Below the pieces are notes generated by a model that was given only the letters and a program-made list of their open reading frames with translations, made no database searches and was not told the DNA's origin. DNA of 64,000 nt from DASSBR01 sp035701285. Its GTDB lineage: Bacteria; Pseudomonadota; Gammaproteobacteria; Natronospirales; DASSBR01. Both the position numbers and the translations under genes were made by a program. Where the stretch lies: positions 22,840 through 86,839 of the forward strand of contig DASSNT010000006.1 of NCBI GenBank assembly GCA_035701285.1, given 5' to 3'. Below are positions 18,159 through 25,924 of the stretch, piece by piece; positions within the stretch are counted from its first letter, which is position 1, and every line of letters starts with the position of its first letter.

Positions 18159-19565
18159 TTAGCGCGCGCCCTTCCCGAACAGCACGACCTCGACCGTCTG
18201 CAGCATGATCAGCAGATCGAAAAAGACGGTGTGATTCTTGACGTAGAACAAGTCGAATTTGAGTTTCTCGCGCGCATCGCGCTCGGACGAGCCATACGGG
18301 TAGCGAAGCTGCGCCCAGCCGGTAATGCCGGGCTTGACCGAATGGCGCTCGCGATAATAAAGCAGGTTTTTTTCCAACTGCGTGACGAACTCCGGCCGCT
18401 CCGGGCGCGGGCCGACAAAGCTCATGTCGCCGCGCAGCACGTTGAGAATCTGCGGCAACTCGTCGACGCGGCATTTGCGAATCAGCGCGCCGACGCGCGT
18501 CACCCGGCTGTCGTTCTTGCGCGCCCAGCGCACGCCCTCCTGCTCGGCGTCGGTGCGCATGCTGCGAAATTTCAGCACCCGGAACAACGTGCCGCGCTCG
18601 CCGACGCGCGTCTGTGAGTAAAGCACCGGCTTGTGCCAGCCGTCGTCAAGGATGATCAAGAGCGCGGTCAGCAGCAGCACCGGCAGCGTCATGACCAGCA
18701 GGACAAGCGCGATGCTGATGTCGAGCAGGCGCTTGATTTGCGCGCGCAAAAACCCGCGCCGAAAACCGTCGCCGAAAATCAGCCAGCTCGGATCAACCAG
18801 ATCAAGCGCCACTGCGCCCGTTTCGCGCTCGAAGAAGGTGGCCAGGTCGAGGACCTCGATACCGGCCAGGCGGCACCGGAGCAAGTCGTTGAGCGACAGC
18901 TTGTTGCGCCGCTCGTCGAGCGCGACGACGATCTCGTCGATCTGGTGCGCCATTGCATACCGGGCGATAGAGCCATGCACCTTGAGCACGGCACCATGGT
19001 GATGAACTTCACAGTTCTCGCCCTCGTAATGAATGAACCCGGCGAGGCGGAAACCGCGCCGGTCGGAGCGGCGGCGCATCCGTTTAATGATCGACGACGC
19101 CTTGCTGCCGGTGCCGAGAACGAGCACCCGCGGCTTGATGCTTTCGATATCCAGCACCTTGAGCAGCGCCGGCCGAAGCAGCATGATGAACAGGAAAGAC
19201 AGCGCCACCGCCAGGGCCAGCACGCCGCGGCCGACGTACAGCACCGGAAAGATGTAATAGATGAGCATCAACAGGACGATGCCGACACCGAACCCGACCA
19301 CCAGGCGCAGCAGGATGCCCGTGCGCCGTTCGCGCAGCCCGATCTGGTACAAGCCCATCGCGCTCAGGCTGAGAATCATCATGCCGGCGAACAGCAGCGC
19401 CGGGTAGTGCAGCGGCCCGAGGTTGTCGGCGACGACCGCCGGCTGGCCTTCGAACCGCAGATAGGCCGCGAGGTAGAACGAGATAACGAGAAGAAGTGTT
19501 TCGATCGCGCCGATCAGAATAATCTGCAGAGGAATGTGACGGCGGAATATCCTTATTTTGCCCAT
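18159..19565 (-). CDS. Priming sugar transferase (polyisoprenyl-phosphate hexose-1-phosphate transferase)
   Basis: A 468-residue polyprenyl glycosylphosphotransferase that starts exopolysaccharide synthesis by moving a sugar phosphate to undecaprenyl phosphate. The N-terminal half has about five membrane segments and a CoA-binding-like Rossmann region (RVLVLGTGSKASSIIKRM). The C-terminal catalytic domain starts at KRLLDISIALVLLV and contains SQTRVGERGTLFRVLKFRSM and PRPERPEFV. The ATG at 19563-19565 follows an excellent AGGAGG at 6-nt spacing, which rules out an ATG six codons upstream. It is the first gene of the minus-strand EPS unit. Confidence 0.92.
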   Translation of the reverse strand: MGKIRIFRRHIPLQIILIGAIETLLLVISFYLAAYLRFEGQPAVVADNLGPLHYPALLFAGMMILSLSAMGLYQIGLRERRTGILLRLVVGFGVGIVLLMLIYYIFPVLYVGRGVLALAVALSFLFIMLLRPALLKVLDIESIKPRVLVLGTGSKASSIIKRMRRRSDRRGFRLAGFIHYEGENCEVHHHGAVLKVHGSIARYAMAHQIDEIVVALDERRNKLSLNDLLRCRLAGIEVLDLATFFERETGAVALDLVDPSWLIFGDGFRRGFLRAQIKRLLDISIALVLLVMTLPVLLLTALLIILDDGWHKPVLYSQTRVGERGTLFRVLKFRSMRTDAEQEGVRWARKNDSRVTRVGALIRKCRVDELPQILNVLRGDMSFVGPRPERPEFVTQLEKNLLYYRERHSVKPGITGWAQLRYPYGSSERDAREKLKFDLFYVKNHTVFFDLLIMLQTVEVVLFGKGAR

Positions 19566-19839
19566 ACTGAGCCTCCTGCTCATTGCCCGGCGCCGGTATG
19601 ATAATAATTGGTTCGGCCAGTTTCGACATCCATGTCGGCGTACGAGCTGCTTTTTGTTGATTCAATTAGTGTACAGAATTTCCGGACGGCGAACAGCCGT
19701 TTTTCGTCACAAAATCCTGCGCTGGTTCAGGTATCGGTGGACGCCGGGTCCGGACGCGGCCGCCTTGCGCAATGTTGTGCCTGAAGCTAGGCTAACTAGC
19801 TTTCGCCGCTACGCGGCATAATAATAAAGAGGTTTCCCT
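19566..19839 (-). promoter_or_regulatory. Divergent control region of the exopolysaccharide genes
   Basis: This 274-bp gap separates the minus-strand EPS unit from the plus-strand precursor genes, so it should hold promoters in both directions. It contains inverted repeat AAGCTAG-N5-CTAGCTT at 19784-19802, a smaller GCCGC-N3-GCGGC at 19805-19817, and inverted repeat CGACAT-N2-ATGTCG near 19626-19639. A GAGG ribosome binding site precedes the start at 19840. No consensus sigma-70 promoter stands out, and the repeats are only operator candidates. Confidence 0.5.
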
Positions 19840-21120
19840 ATGTTTGACGTCGACAGCGCACGGATCGCCATCGTCGGCCTGGGTTACGTGGGCCTGCCGC
19901 TGGCCGCCGAGTTCGGCAAGCAGATCCCCACCCTCGGCTTCGACACGAAGCCCGAACGCATTGCTGAACTCAAGAAACACTACGACCGCACCCTGGAAGT
20001 CAGCACGGAAGAACTAGCGGCGGCCAGCCAGCTCAGCTATACCGATTCGCCCGAATGCCTCGGGGATTGCAACGTCTTTATCGTCACGGTGCCGACGCCG
20101 ATCGACCGCTATCGGCGCCCCAACCTCGCCCCGCTCGAAAGCGCGAGCCGCACCCTCGGCGGCGTCATCAAGCCGGGCAGCATCGTCATTTTCGAATCGA
20201 CCGTTTATCCCGGCGCGACCGAAGAGGTCTGCGTACCGATTATCGAACAGGTGTCGGGCCTCAAGTACAACCACGACTTCTTCGCCGGCTACAGCCCCGA
20301 GCGCATCAATCCAGGCGACAAGGACCACCGCGTCACCTCGATTCTGAAAGTGACCTCCGGCTCCACGCCCGAAGTGGCGGATTTCGTCGACAGCCTCTAC
20401 GCCCGGGTGATTTCCGCCGGCACCCACAAGGCCAGCAGCATCAAGGTGGCGGAAGCGGCGAAGGTCATCGAAAACACGCAGCGCGACGTCAACATCGGCC
20501 TGGTCAACGAGTTGGCGATCCTGTTCGAGCGACTGGGCGTCGATACGCTCGAAGTGCTGGAAGCGGCCGGCACGAAGTGGAACTTCCTGCCATTCCGGCC
20601 TGGCCTGGTCGGCGGCCACTGCATCGGCGTCGACCCGTACTACCTGACGCACAAGGCGCGCGAAGTCGATTATTTTCCGGAGATGATTCTCGCCGGCCGG
20701 CGCACCAACGACGAAATGGGCGCCTACGTGGCCCGGCGCGTCGTGAAGATGATGACCAAACGCGGCATTCCCGTCGCCAATGCCTGCGTGCTGATCATGG
20801 GCCTCGCGTTCAAGGAAAACTGCCCGGACATTCGTAACACCCGCTCGATCGACCTGGTACGCGAATTTGCCGGCTATAACGCGCGCGTCGACGTGTATGA
20901 CCCGTGGGTCGACACTGCCGAAGCACAGGCCGAATACGGCATTCCGCTCGTTCCGGAACTGGAAAAAGGCAAGTACGACGCCATCGTCATCGCTGTGAAG
21001 CACAAGCAGTTCATCGCAATGACGCCGGACCAGATTCGCGCGCTGGGCAAGCCGGGCCAGCACGTATTGTTCGACGTCAAGGGCATGCTGCCGCGCGATG
21101 CAGTGGACGACCGGCTGTAA
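19840..21120 (+). CDS. Nucleotide-sugar dehydrogenase (TviB/WbpO-like)
   Basis: A 426-residue UDP-sugar 6-dehydrogenase making a UDP-hexuronic acid with two NAD+. The Rossmann motif is GLGYVGLP at residues 13-20, and the catalytic cysteine is Cys261 in GGHCIGVDPYYL, a motif typical of UDP-N-acetylhexosamine dehydrogenases such as TviB and WbpO rather than plain UDP-glucose dehydrogenase. KENCPDIRNTRS marks the C-terminal domain. It lies 21 bp before an epimerase gene and diverges from the EPS unit, so it most likely provides acidic sugars for the polymer. The exact UDP-sugar is inferred. Confidence 0.92.
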   Translation: MFDVDSARIAIVGLGYVGLPLAAEFGKQIPTLGFDTKPERIAELKKHYDRTLEVSTEELAAASQLSYTDSPECLGDCNVFIVTVPTPIDRYRRPNLAPLESASRTLGGVIKPGSIVIFESTVYPGATEEVCVPIIEQVSGLKYNHDFFAGYSPERINPGDKDHRVTSILKVTSGSTPEVADFVDSLYARVISAGTHKASSIKVAEAAKVIENTQRDVNIGLVNELAILFERLGVDTLEVLEAAGTKWNFLPFRPGLVGGHCIGVDPYYLTHKAREVDYFPEMILAGRRTNDEMGAYVARRVVKMMTKRGIPVANACVLIMGLAFKENCPDIRNTRSIDLVREFAGYNARVDVYDPWVDTAEAQAEYGIPLVPELEKGKYDAIVIAVKHKQFIAMTPDQIRALGKPGQHVLFDVKGMLPRDAVDDRL

Positions 21121-21141
21121 AACAACATTCAGGGAAACATA

Positions 21142-22149
21142 ATGAAAGTTCTGGTTACCGGCTCCGCCGGATTTATTGGCTCCGCACTGAGCCTCAAGCT
21201 GCTCGAACGCGGTGACGAAGTCATCGGCCTCGACAACCTCAACGACTATTACGACGTCAGCCTCAAGCAGGCGCGCCTGGAACGGACGCTGAAGCATCCC
21301 GGCTTTACCGATGTGCGCGCGGATCTCGAAGATCGCGACGCCGTTACTGCAGCCTTCGAAAAGTACCGGCCGGACGGGGTCGTCAACCTCGCCGCGCAGG
21401 CCGGCGTGCGCTACTCAAGCGTGAATCCGTACGCGTACGTCAACACCAACCTGGTCGGTTTTCTGAACATTCTCGAAGGCTGCCGGCATTTCCCGGTCAA
21501 GCACCTGGTGTACGCTTCCAGCAGCTCGATCTACGGCGCCAACACCAACATGCCGTTTTCCGAGCACAACGTCGCTTCGCATCCGGTCAGCCTGTATGGC
21601 GCGACCAAGCGCGCTAACGAGCTGATAGCGCATTCCTACAGCCACTTCTACGACATTCCAACCACCGGCCTTCGCTTCTTCACCGTGTACGGACCGTGGG
21701 GCCGGCCGGACATGGCGCTGTTCCTGTTCACGCGCAACATTCTCGCCGGCGAGCCGATCGACGTATTCAACCACGGCCATCATCGCCGCGACTTCACGTA
21801 TGTCGATGATATTGTCGAAGGTGTTGTGCGCGTGCTCGACAAACCCGCCGAGCCGAACCCGGAGTGGACCGGCGATGCGCCCGACCCGGCCACCAGCCGC
21901 GCACCGTACCGGGTGTTCAACATCGGCAACAACAACCCGGTCAACCTGATGCGCTACATCGAAGTGCTGGAACAGCATCTCGGGCGGGAGGCGGAAAAGA
22001 ACATGCTGCCGATGCAGGTTGGCGACGTGCCGGAAACGTATGCCAGCGTCGAAGACCTGGAAGCTGCCGTCGGCTATCGGCCGGCGACAACCGTTGAAGA
22101 AGGCGTGGGCAAATTCGTCGAGTGGTATCGGGAGTTTTACCGGGTCTGA
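21142..22149 (+). CDS. UDP-uronate 4-epimerase (extended SDR)
   Basis: A 335-residue NAD-dependent epimerase like LspL/CapI UDP-glucuronate 4-epimerases. The NAD site is GSAGFIG (7-13); the SDR catalytic pair is Tyr152 and Lys156 in LYGATK. NLNDYYDVSLKQARL (32-46) and RFFTVYGPWGRPDM are typical of uronate epimerases. An AGGGA ribosome binding site precedes the ATG. It is probably co-transcribed with the dehydrogenase, giving a UDP-galacturonate-type donor for the EPS. It ends only 11 bp from the convergent hpnL-like gene, leaving no room for separate terminators. Confidence 0.9.
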   Translation: MKVLVTGSAGFIGSALSLKLLERGDEVIGLDNLNDYYDVSLKQARLERTLKHPGFTDVRADLEDRDAVTAAFEKYRPDGVVNLAAQAGVRYSSVNPYAYVNTNLVGFLNILEGCRHFPVKHLVYASSSSIYGANTNMPFSEHNVASHPVSLYGATKRANELIAHSYSHFYDIPTTGLRFFTVYGPWGRPDMALFLFTRNILAGEPIDVFNHGHHRRDFTYVDDIVEGVVRVLDKPAEPNPEWTGDAPDPATSRAPYRVFNIGNNNPVNLMRYIEVLEQHLGREAEKNMLPMQVGDVPETYASVEDLEAAVGYRPATTVEEGVGKFVEWYREFYRV

Positions 22150-22160
22150 AAATTCCCGGA

Positions 22161-23159
22161 TTACTGATCTTTCCCCCGCAACAACTTGTGCAACTGCCGC
22201 CCTTCCCGCCATTGCCAGCTCAAAATACTCGGCACGCCGAACAACAGCTCCCGGAACCGCTTGGCAAGCGACACCGCAATCGCCACATCGGCCGGCACGC
22301 CGATCAGTTGCCCGATCAGCACGAAGCTGCCTTCCTGCACGCCGATGCCGGCCGGCACCACGAAGGCTATCGCGCGCGCGGCCAGGCTGAGCGTTTCCAT
22401 CACGACGGCCTGCCACACCGCCACCGGGTGACCGAGCAGCAGCATGATCACCCAGACTTCGGCCGCCTCGGCGGCCAGCGACAGAAACTTCCAGATGCCG
22501 GCAATCGTCAGCACGCCGAGGCGCCGATAGTACAGGCGGATTTCCGCGTCCAGCCGCGCCGGACTCACCCACCGCGCCAGCAGCTTATGGCCGCCGGTAA
22601 TCAGCTCGATAAACCGGTCCAGCCGCGCGAAGATGTTGCCATAGCGCTGCACCGCCACCATCAACGCCATCCCGGGCAGCATCGCCAGCAGCACCACGCC
22701 CGCCGGCCCGGCGATGCGCGCGCCGGGAATGTTCGACAACAGCAAGCCGAGTCCCGCGAGCGTCAACAGGTAAAGGCCGACTGCCGTCAGCGTCAACAAC
22801 AGGATGGCGCACGCCCCGCCCGTCGCGATATGAACGCCGCGCTTGTGCAGCAGCCGGATGCCGACCAGTTCGCCGCCAACCCGCGCCACCGGGAGCAGGT
22901 TGTTCACCGCTTCGCGCACCGCCGACACCCAGAACACGTAAGGCAGCGACGGCGCGGCGGTGCGGCTTCGCAGCAGCGCCCACAGCGCGAGTGCTTCGAG
23001 CAGGACCGGCGCGATATGCAACGGCCCCAGCCAGAACAGCCCCCAGCCGGCGATCTCGAGCACCTGCAACACGTCGGCCGAGCCGGCCATGACAACCAGC
23101 ACAACCGCAAGGGCAAGACCGACGAGCCCCGCCAGCCAGGCGATAATTTTTGTTCTCAA
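22161..23159 (-). CDS. hpnL: HpnL-like hopanoid-associated membrane protein (YbhN/LPG synthase TM family)
   Basis: A 332-residue polytopic membrane protein with about eight hydrophobic segments, of the family that includes the membrane part of lysylphosphatidylglycerol synthase. AVNNLLPVARVGGELVGIRL is the conserved loop, and IAFVVPAGIGVQEGSFVLIG is the second signature near the C-terminus. The position directly downstream of hpnI (26 bp, same strand) supports the hopanoid-associated HpnL subgroup; a role in moving hopanoid intermediates is suspected but unproven. The start is a TTG with a poor ribosome binding site, so the N-terminus is uncertain. Confidence 0.78.
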   Translation of the reverse strand: MRTKIIAWLAGLVGLALAVVLVVMAGSADVLQVLEIAGWGLFWLGPLHIAPVLLEALALWALLRSRTAAPSLPYVFWVSAVREAVNNLLPVARVGGELVGIRLLHKRGVHIATGGACAILLLTLTAVGLYLLTLAGLGLLLSNIPGARIAGPAGVVLLAMLPGMALMVAVQRYGNIFARLDRFIELITGGHKLLARWVSPARLDAEIRLYYRRLGVLTIAGIWKFLSLAAEAAEVWVIMLLLGHPVAVWQAVVMETLSLAARAIAFVVPAGIGVQEGSFVLIGQLIGVPADVAIAVSLAKRFRELLFGVPSILSWQWREGRQLHKLLRGKDQ

Positions 23160-23185
23160 AATGAAAAGGCTTGCTTGTGGATTGC

Positions 23186-24412
23186 TTATAAATTTTTAAA
23201 GATGGCGTTGCGCAGCCGGAACCACGCGGCCATGTATGCCGGCTTCCATGCGGAGCGCGCCGGTGTCTTGTTCTCGATCAGCTCCCCGTCGCGGCGAATC
23301 ATAAAGTAGCGCCCCCGCCAGACGATTTGCCGCCCGGCAAAGCTCCATAACCAGACGGCCAGGCTCAGCAGGTCACTCAGTGGCACAAGCCAGCCGTCCG
23401 CGAGCGCCTGCGGACGCGATGGCGCGAACATGATCTGGACCAGCCACTTGGCGATCACCGTCAGCGCCAGCATGGCCAGCGCGAACGGCTGCGGGCCCGT
23501 GAGGCCGAGCATCGCACCGCATAACGGAATGCCGAAGGTGATGAACGTAAACGCGTAGCCGAGCGGCTGCAATACGCGCAGCGCCCGCGCCTGCCGCAGT
23601 TCATGGCGCACCAGCGCCTGCAGCGTCTGATCGGGCGCCGTCGTCTCGACGAGGTAGTCGGCGAGCACCGTCTGATAGCCTCGCCGGCGCACCATTTCAC
23701 CCAGCATGTAGTCGTCGGCGACGTGGTGTGCCACTTCCGCGAAACCACCGATTTCATCCAGCACCGCGCGCCGCATCGCAAGCGTCGCGCCGAAGCCGAA
23801 GGCGCGCCAGCCGATCATCCGGGAAACCAGCACGGACGGCGTGAACCAGCCGTTCACGAACATCGCCGCCAGGCGGGCGCAGACGCCTGCACCCGGGCGT
23901 GCGCGATAAACACAGGTGGCAAGACCAACGCCGGAACGCTCCAGCGGCGCGGTCACCGCCTCCAGATAATCACGACCTACGCGGATGTCGCTGTCGGCGA
24001 TGACCAGCACCTCGTGGCGCGCCGCGGGCAACATGTTGGCGAGGTTACTGACCTTGTAATTGCTGCCAATCAGTCGCTCGTCCACAACCAGTGTCAAATC
24101 GCGCCCGGGCAGCTCCGCCTGCAACCGCCGGACGATCGGCACCGCCGGATCGGTTTCCCGTCGGACGCCGAACACGATCTGGAATTCGGGATAATCCTGC
24201 TCACAGCAGGAGCGGAGGCTTTCGTACAGGCCGTCTTCGGCACCGCAAAGCGGCTTCAGGATAGTCACGGGCGGCCGCGATCGGACCGGTTTCGGCGCCG
24301 GCCGGCGGCGCAACCACCGGATCATCGCGACGAGTCCGGCTAAGGCGTTAGCGGCTGCCAGCGCCGCAATCGCATCGCCGGTGACGATCGTCCAATGATC
24401 AGCCAGCCACAT
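23186..24412 (-). CDS. hpnI: Hopanoid glycosyltransferase HpnI (GT21, ceramide glucosyltransferase-like)
   Basis: A 408-residue membrane glycosyltransferase. In known hopanoid producers HpnI transfers N-acetylglucosamine to bacteriohopanetetrol. Visible features are an N-terminal membrane segment, PPVTILKPLCGAEDGLYESL, LIGSNYKVSNL, the ADSDIRVG metal site, VADDYMLGEM, HELRQARALRV in the place of the (Q/R)XXRW motif, and hydrophobic segments at the C-terminus. The ATG at 24410-24412 is chosen over the GTG before it. The gene is away from the main hopanoid cluster at 37500-52265, and the usual HpnK deacetylase is not nearby. Confidence 0.9.
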   Translation of the reverse strand: MWLADHWTIVTGDAIAALAAANALAGLVAMIRWLRRRPAPKPVRSRPPVTILKPLCGAEDGLYESLRSCCEQDYPEFQIVFGVRRETDPAVPIVRRLQAELPGRDLTLVVDERLIGSNYKVSNLANMLPAARHEVLVIADSDIRVGRDYLEAVTAPLERSGVGLATCVYRARPGAGVCARLAAMFVNGWFTPSVLVSRMIGWRAFGFGATLAMRRAVLDEIGGFAEVAHHVADDYMLGEMVRRRGYQTVLADYLVETTAPDQTLQALVRHELRQARALRVLQPLGYAFTFITFGIPLCGAMLGLTGPQPFALAMLALTVIAKWLVQIMFAPSRPQALADGWLVPLSDLLSLAVWLWSFAGRQIVWRGRYFMIRRDGELIENKTPARSAWKPAYMAAWFRLRNAIFKNL

Positions 24413-24484
24413 CACGACAGATAAACTCCGGCAAAATCCGTTGCGGTAAAGCTATCACATCGGGCCTCGCCGGGTCACTCGCAA

Positions 24485-25852
24485 CTACTTCACCGCCACC
24501 GCCTTGATGTTGACGAATTCGTGGATGCCGAACATCGACAGTTCGCGGCCATAGCCGCTGTTCTTGATACCGCCGAACGGCAGGCGCGGGTCGGAACGAA
24601 CGAAGTCGTTGACGAAACACGCGCCCGCGTGAATTTCGCTGGTCGCGAGGCGAATACCACGCTCCGTATCCCGTGTAAAAACGGCCGAGCCCAGGCCGAA
24701 CTTCGTGTCGTTGGCGACCCGCAGCGCCTCGGACTCATCCTTGACTGGAATGACCGTCGCCACCGGCCCGAACAACTCTTCTTCGTAAGCCGGCATGCCG
24801 GCCGCAACGCCAGTCAGCAGCGTCACGGGATAGAAGGAACCCGGCCCTTCCGGCATTTCACCACCCAGCCGGCAGCGCGCGCCCTTCGCGACGCTTGCTT
24901 CAACCTGCTGGTGCAATTGCTCGCGCAAATCCGCCCGCGCCATCGGCCCGATGGTGACGCTCTCGTCGGTCGGGTCGCCCATCTTGAAGTCTTTCATCGC
25001 CACGAGCACGTGCTCCTCGAACTGCTCGCGGATCGACTCGACGACGATATAGCGCTTGGCGGCGATGCAGCTTTGCCCGGAATTGACCAGCCGCCCCTGC
25101 ACGCAGGATTTCGCGGCCGCCTCGACGTCGGCATCTTCGAGAACGACATATGCATCGCTGCCGCCCAACTCCAGCACCGTTTTCTTCAGCGCCTTGCCCG
25201 CCTCGCTGGCGACCGCGCGCCCGGCGCCGACGCTGCCCGTGAGCGTCACCGCCTGCACATGATCGCTCGCGATCACTTTGGCCGCCTGATCGGTATCGAT
25301 AATCACGGTCCGGAACAACTGCTCCGGAAAACCCGCTTCCCTGAATACCGCCTCGATATCGAGCGCGCAGCCGGTGACGTTCGGCGAATGCTTCAGCACG
25401 CCGGCATTGCCGGCCATCAGGTTCGGCGCCGCAAAGCGGAACACCTGCCACAGCGGGAAATTCCACGGCATGATCGCGAAGACGACGCCGAGCGGCTGAA
25501 ACGTGACGAAACTCCGGCTCGCGTCGGTCTTCACCTCCTGCTGCGCCAGAAACTGCTCCGCATTCTCCGCGTAGTATTCGCACGCCCAGGCGCACTTCTC
25601 GATTTCGGCGTGCGACTGCTTGATGGGCTTCCCCATCTCCTCGGTCATGCGTGCCGCGTAGCGGTCGCTGTTCTTGCGCAACACGGCCGCCGCGTTGTTC
25701 ATCAGCTTCGCGCGCTCCGCGAACGGCGCCCTGCGCCACTGCGTGTGCGCGTCATGCGCCTGCCCGAGAATCGTCTCGACCTCCGCATCGCTCATCAGCG
25801 GGTAGCTTTTGATGGTTTTCCCGGTCGCGGGATTGATGGTTTCCATGGTCAT
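24485..25852 (-). CDS. NAD(P)-dependent succinate-semialdehyde dehydrogenase
   Basis: A 455-residue aldehyde dehydrogenase of the short Sad/GabD-like type. Catalytic residues are Asn131 in MPWNFPLW, Glu228 in LELGGSDAYV and Cys262 in NSGQSCIAAKR, all intact. An AAAGGA element 10 nt before the ATG supports the start. It follows a TPP-dependent decarboxylase-like gene by 72 bp on the same strand. That pairing resembles the 2-oxoglutarate decarboxylase/succinic-semialdehyde dehydrogenase pair of Synechococcus PCC 7002, so it may oxidise succinate semialdehyde from 2-oxoglutarate; this role is an inference. Confidence 0.88.
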   Translation of the reverse strand: MTMETINPATGKTIKSYPLMSDAEVETILGQAHDAHTQWRRAPFAERAKLMNNAAAVLRKNSDRYAARMTEEMGKPIKQSHAEIEKCAWACEYYAENAEQFLAQQEVKTDASRSFVTFQPLGVVFAIMPWNFPLWQVFRFAAPNLMAGNAGVLKHSPNVTGCALDIEAVFREAGFPEQLFRTVIIDTDQAAKVIASDHVQAVTLTGSVGAGRAVASEAGKALKKTVLELGGSDAYVVLEDADVEAAAKSCVQGRLVNSGQSCIAAKRYIVVESIREQFEEHVLVAMKDFKMGDPTDESVTIGPMARADLREQLHQQVEASVAKGARCRLGGEMPEGPGSFYPVTLLTGVAAGMPAYEEELFGPVATVIPVKDESEALRVANDTKFGLGSAVFTRDTERGIRLATSEIHAGACFVNDFVRSDPRLPFGGIKNSGYGRELSMFGIHEFVNIKAVAVK

Positions 25853-25924
25853 GTTCCGTTTTTCCTTTCGTATTGCAGGAGCGGCCGCCGGGCGCGATTC
25901 AATAATCGCGAGCAGCGCTCGCTC

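Noticed and set aside
19565..19583. An earlier ATG for the priming sugar transferase
   Set aside because: The ideal AGGAGG lies between the two ATGs and serves only the downstream one.
20014..21297. A 427-codon minus-strand frame opposite the nucleotide-sugar dehydrogenase
   Set aside because: It is an antisense shadow in GC-rich DNA; the plus frame has all catalytic motifs of a known family.
2..22149. A PEP-CTERM substrate protein in the exosortase A locus
   Set aside because: No frame ends with a PEP motif, hydrophobic segment and basic cluster; substrates are presumably encoded elsewhere.
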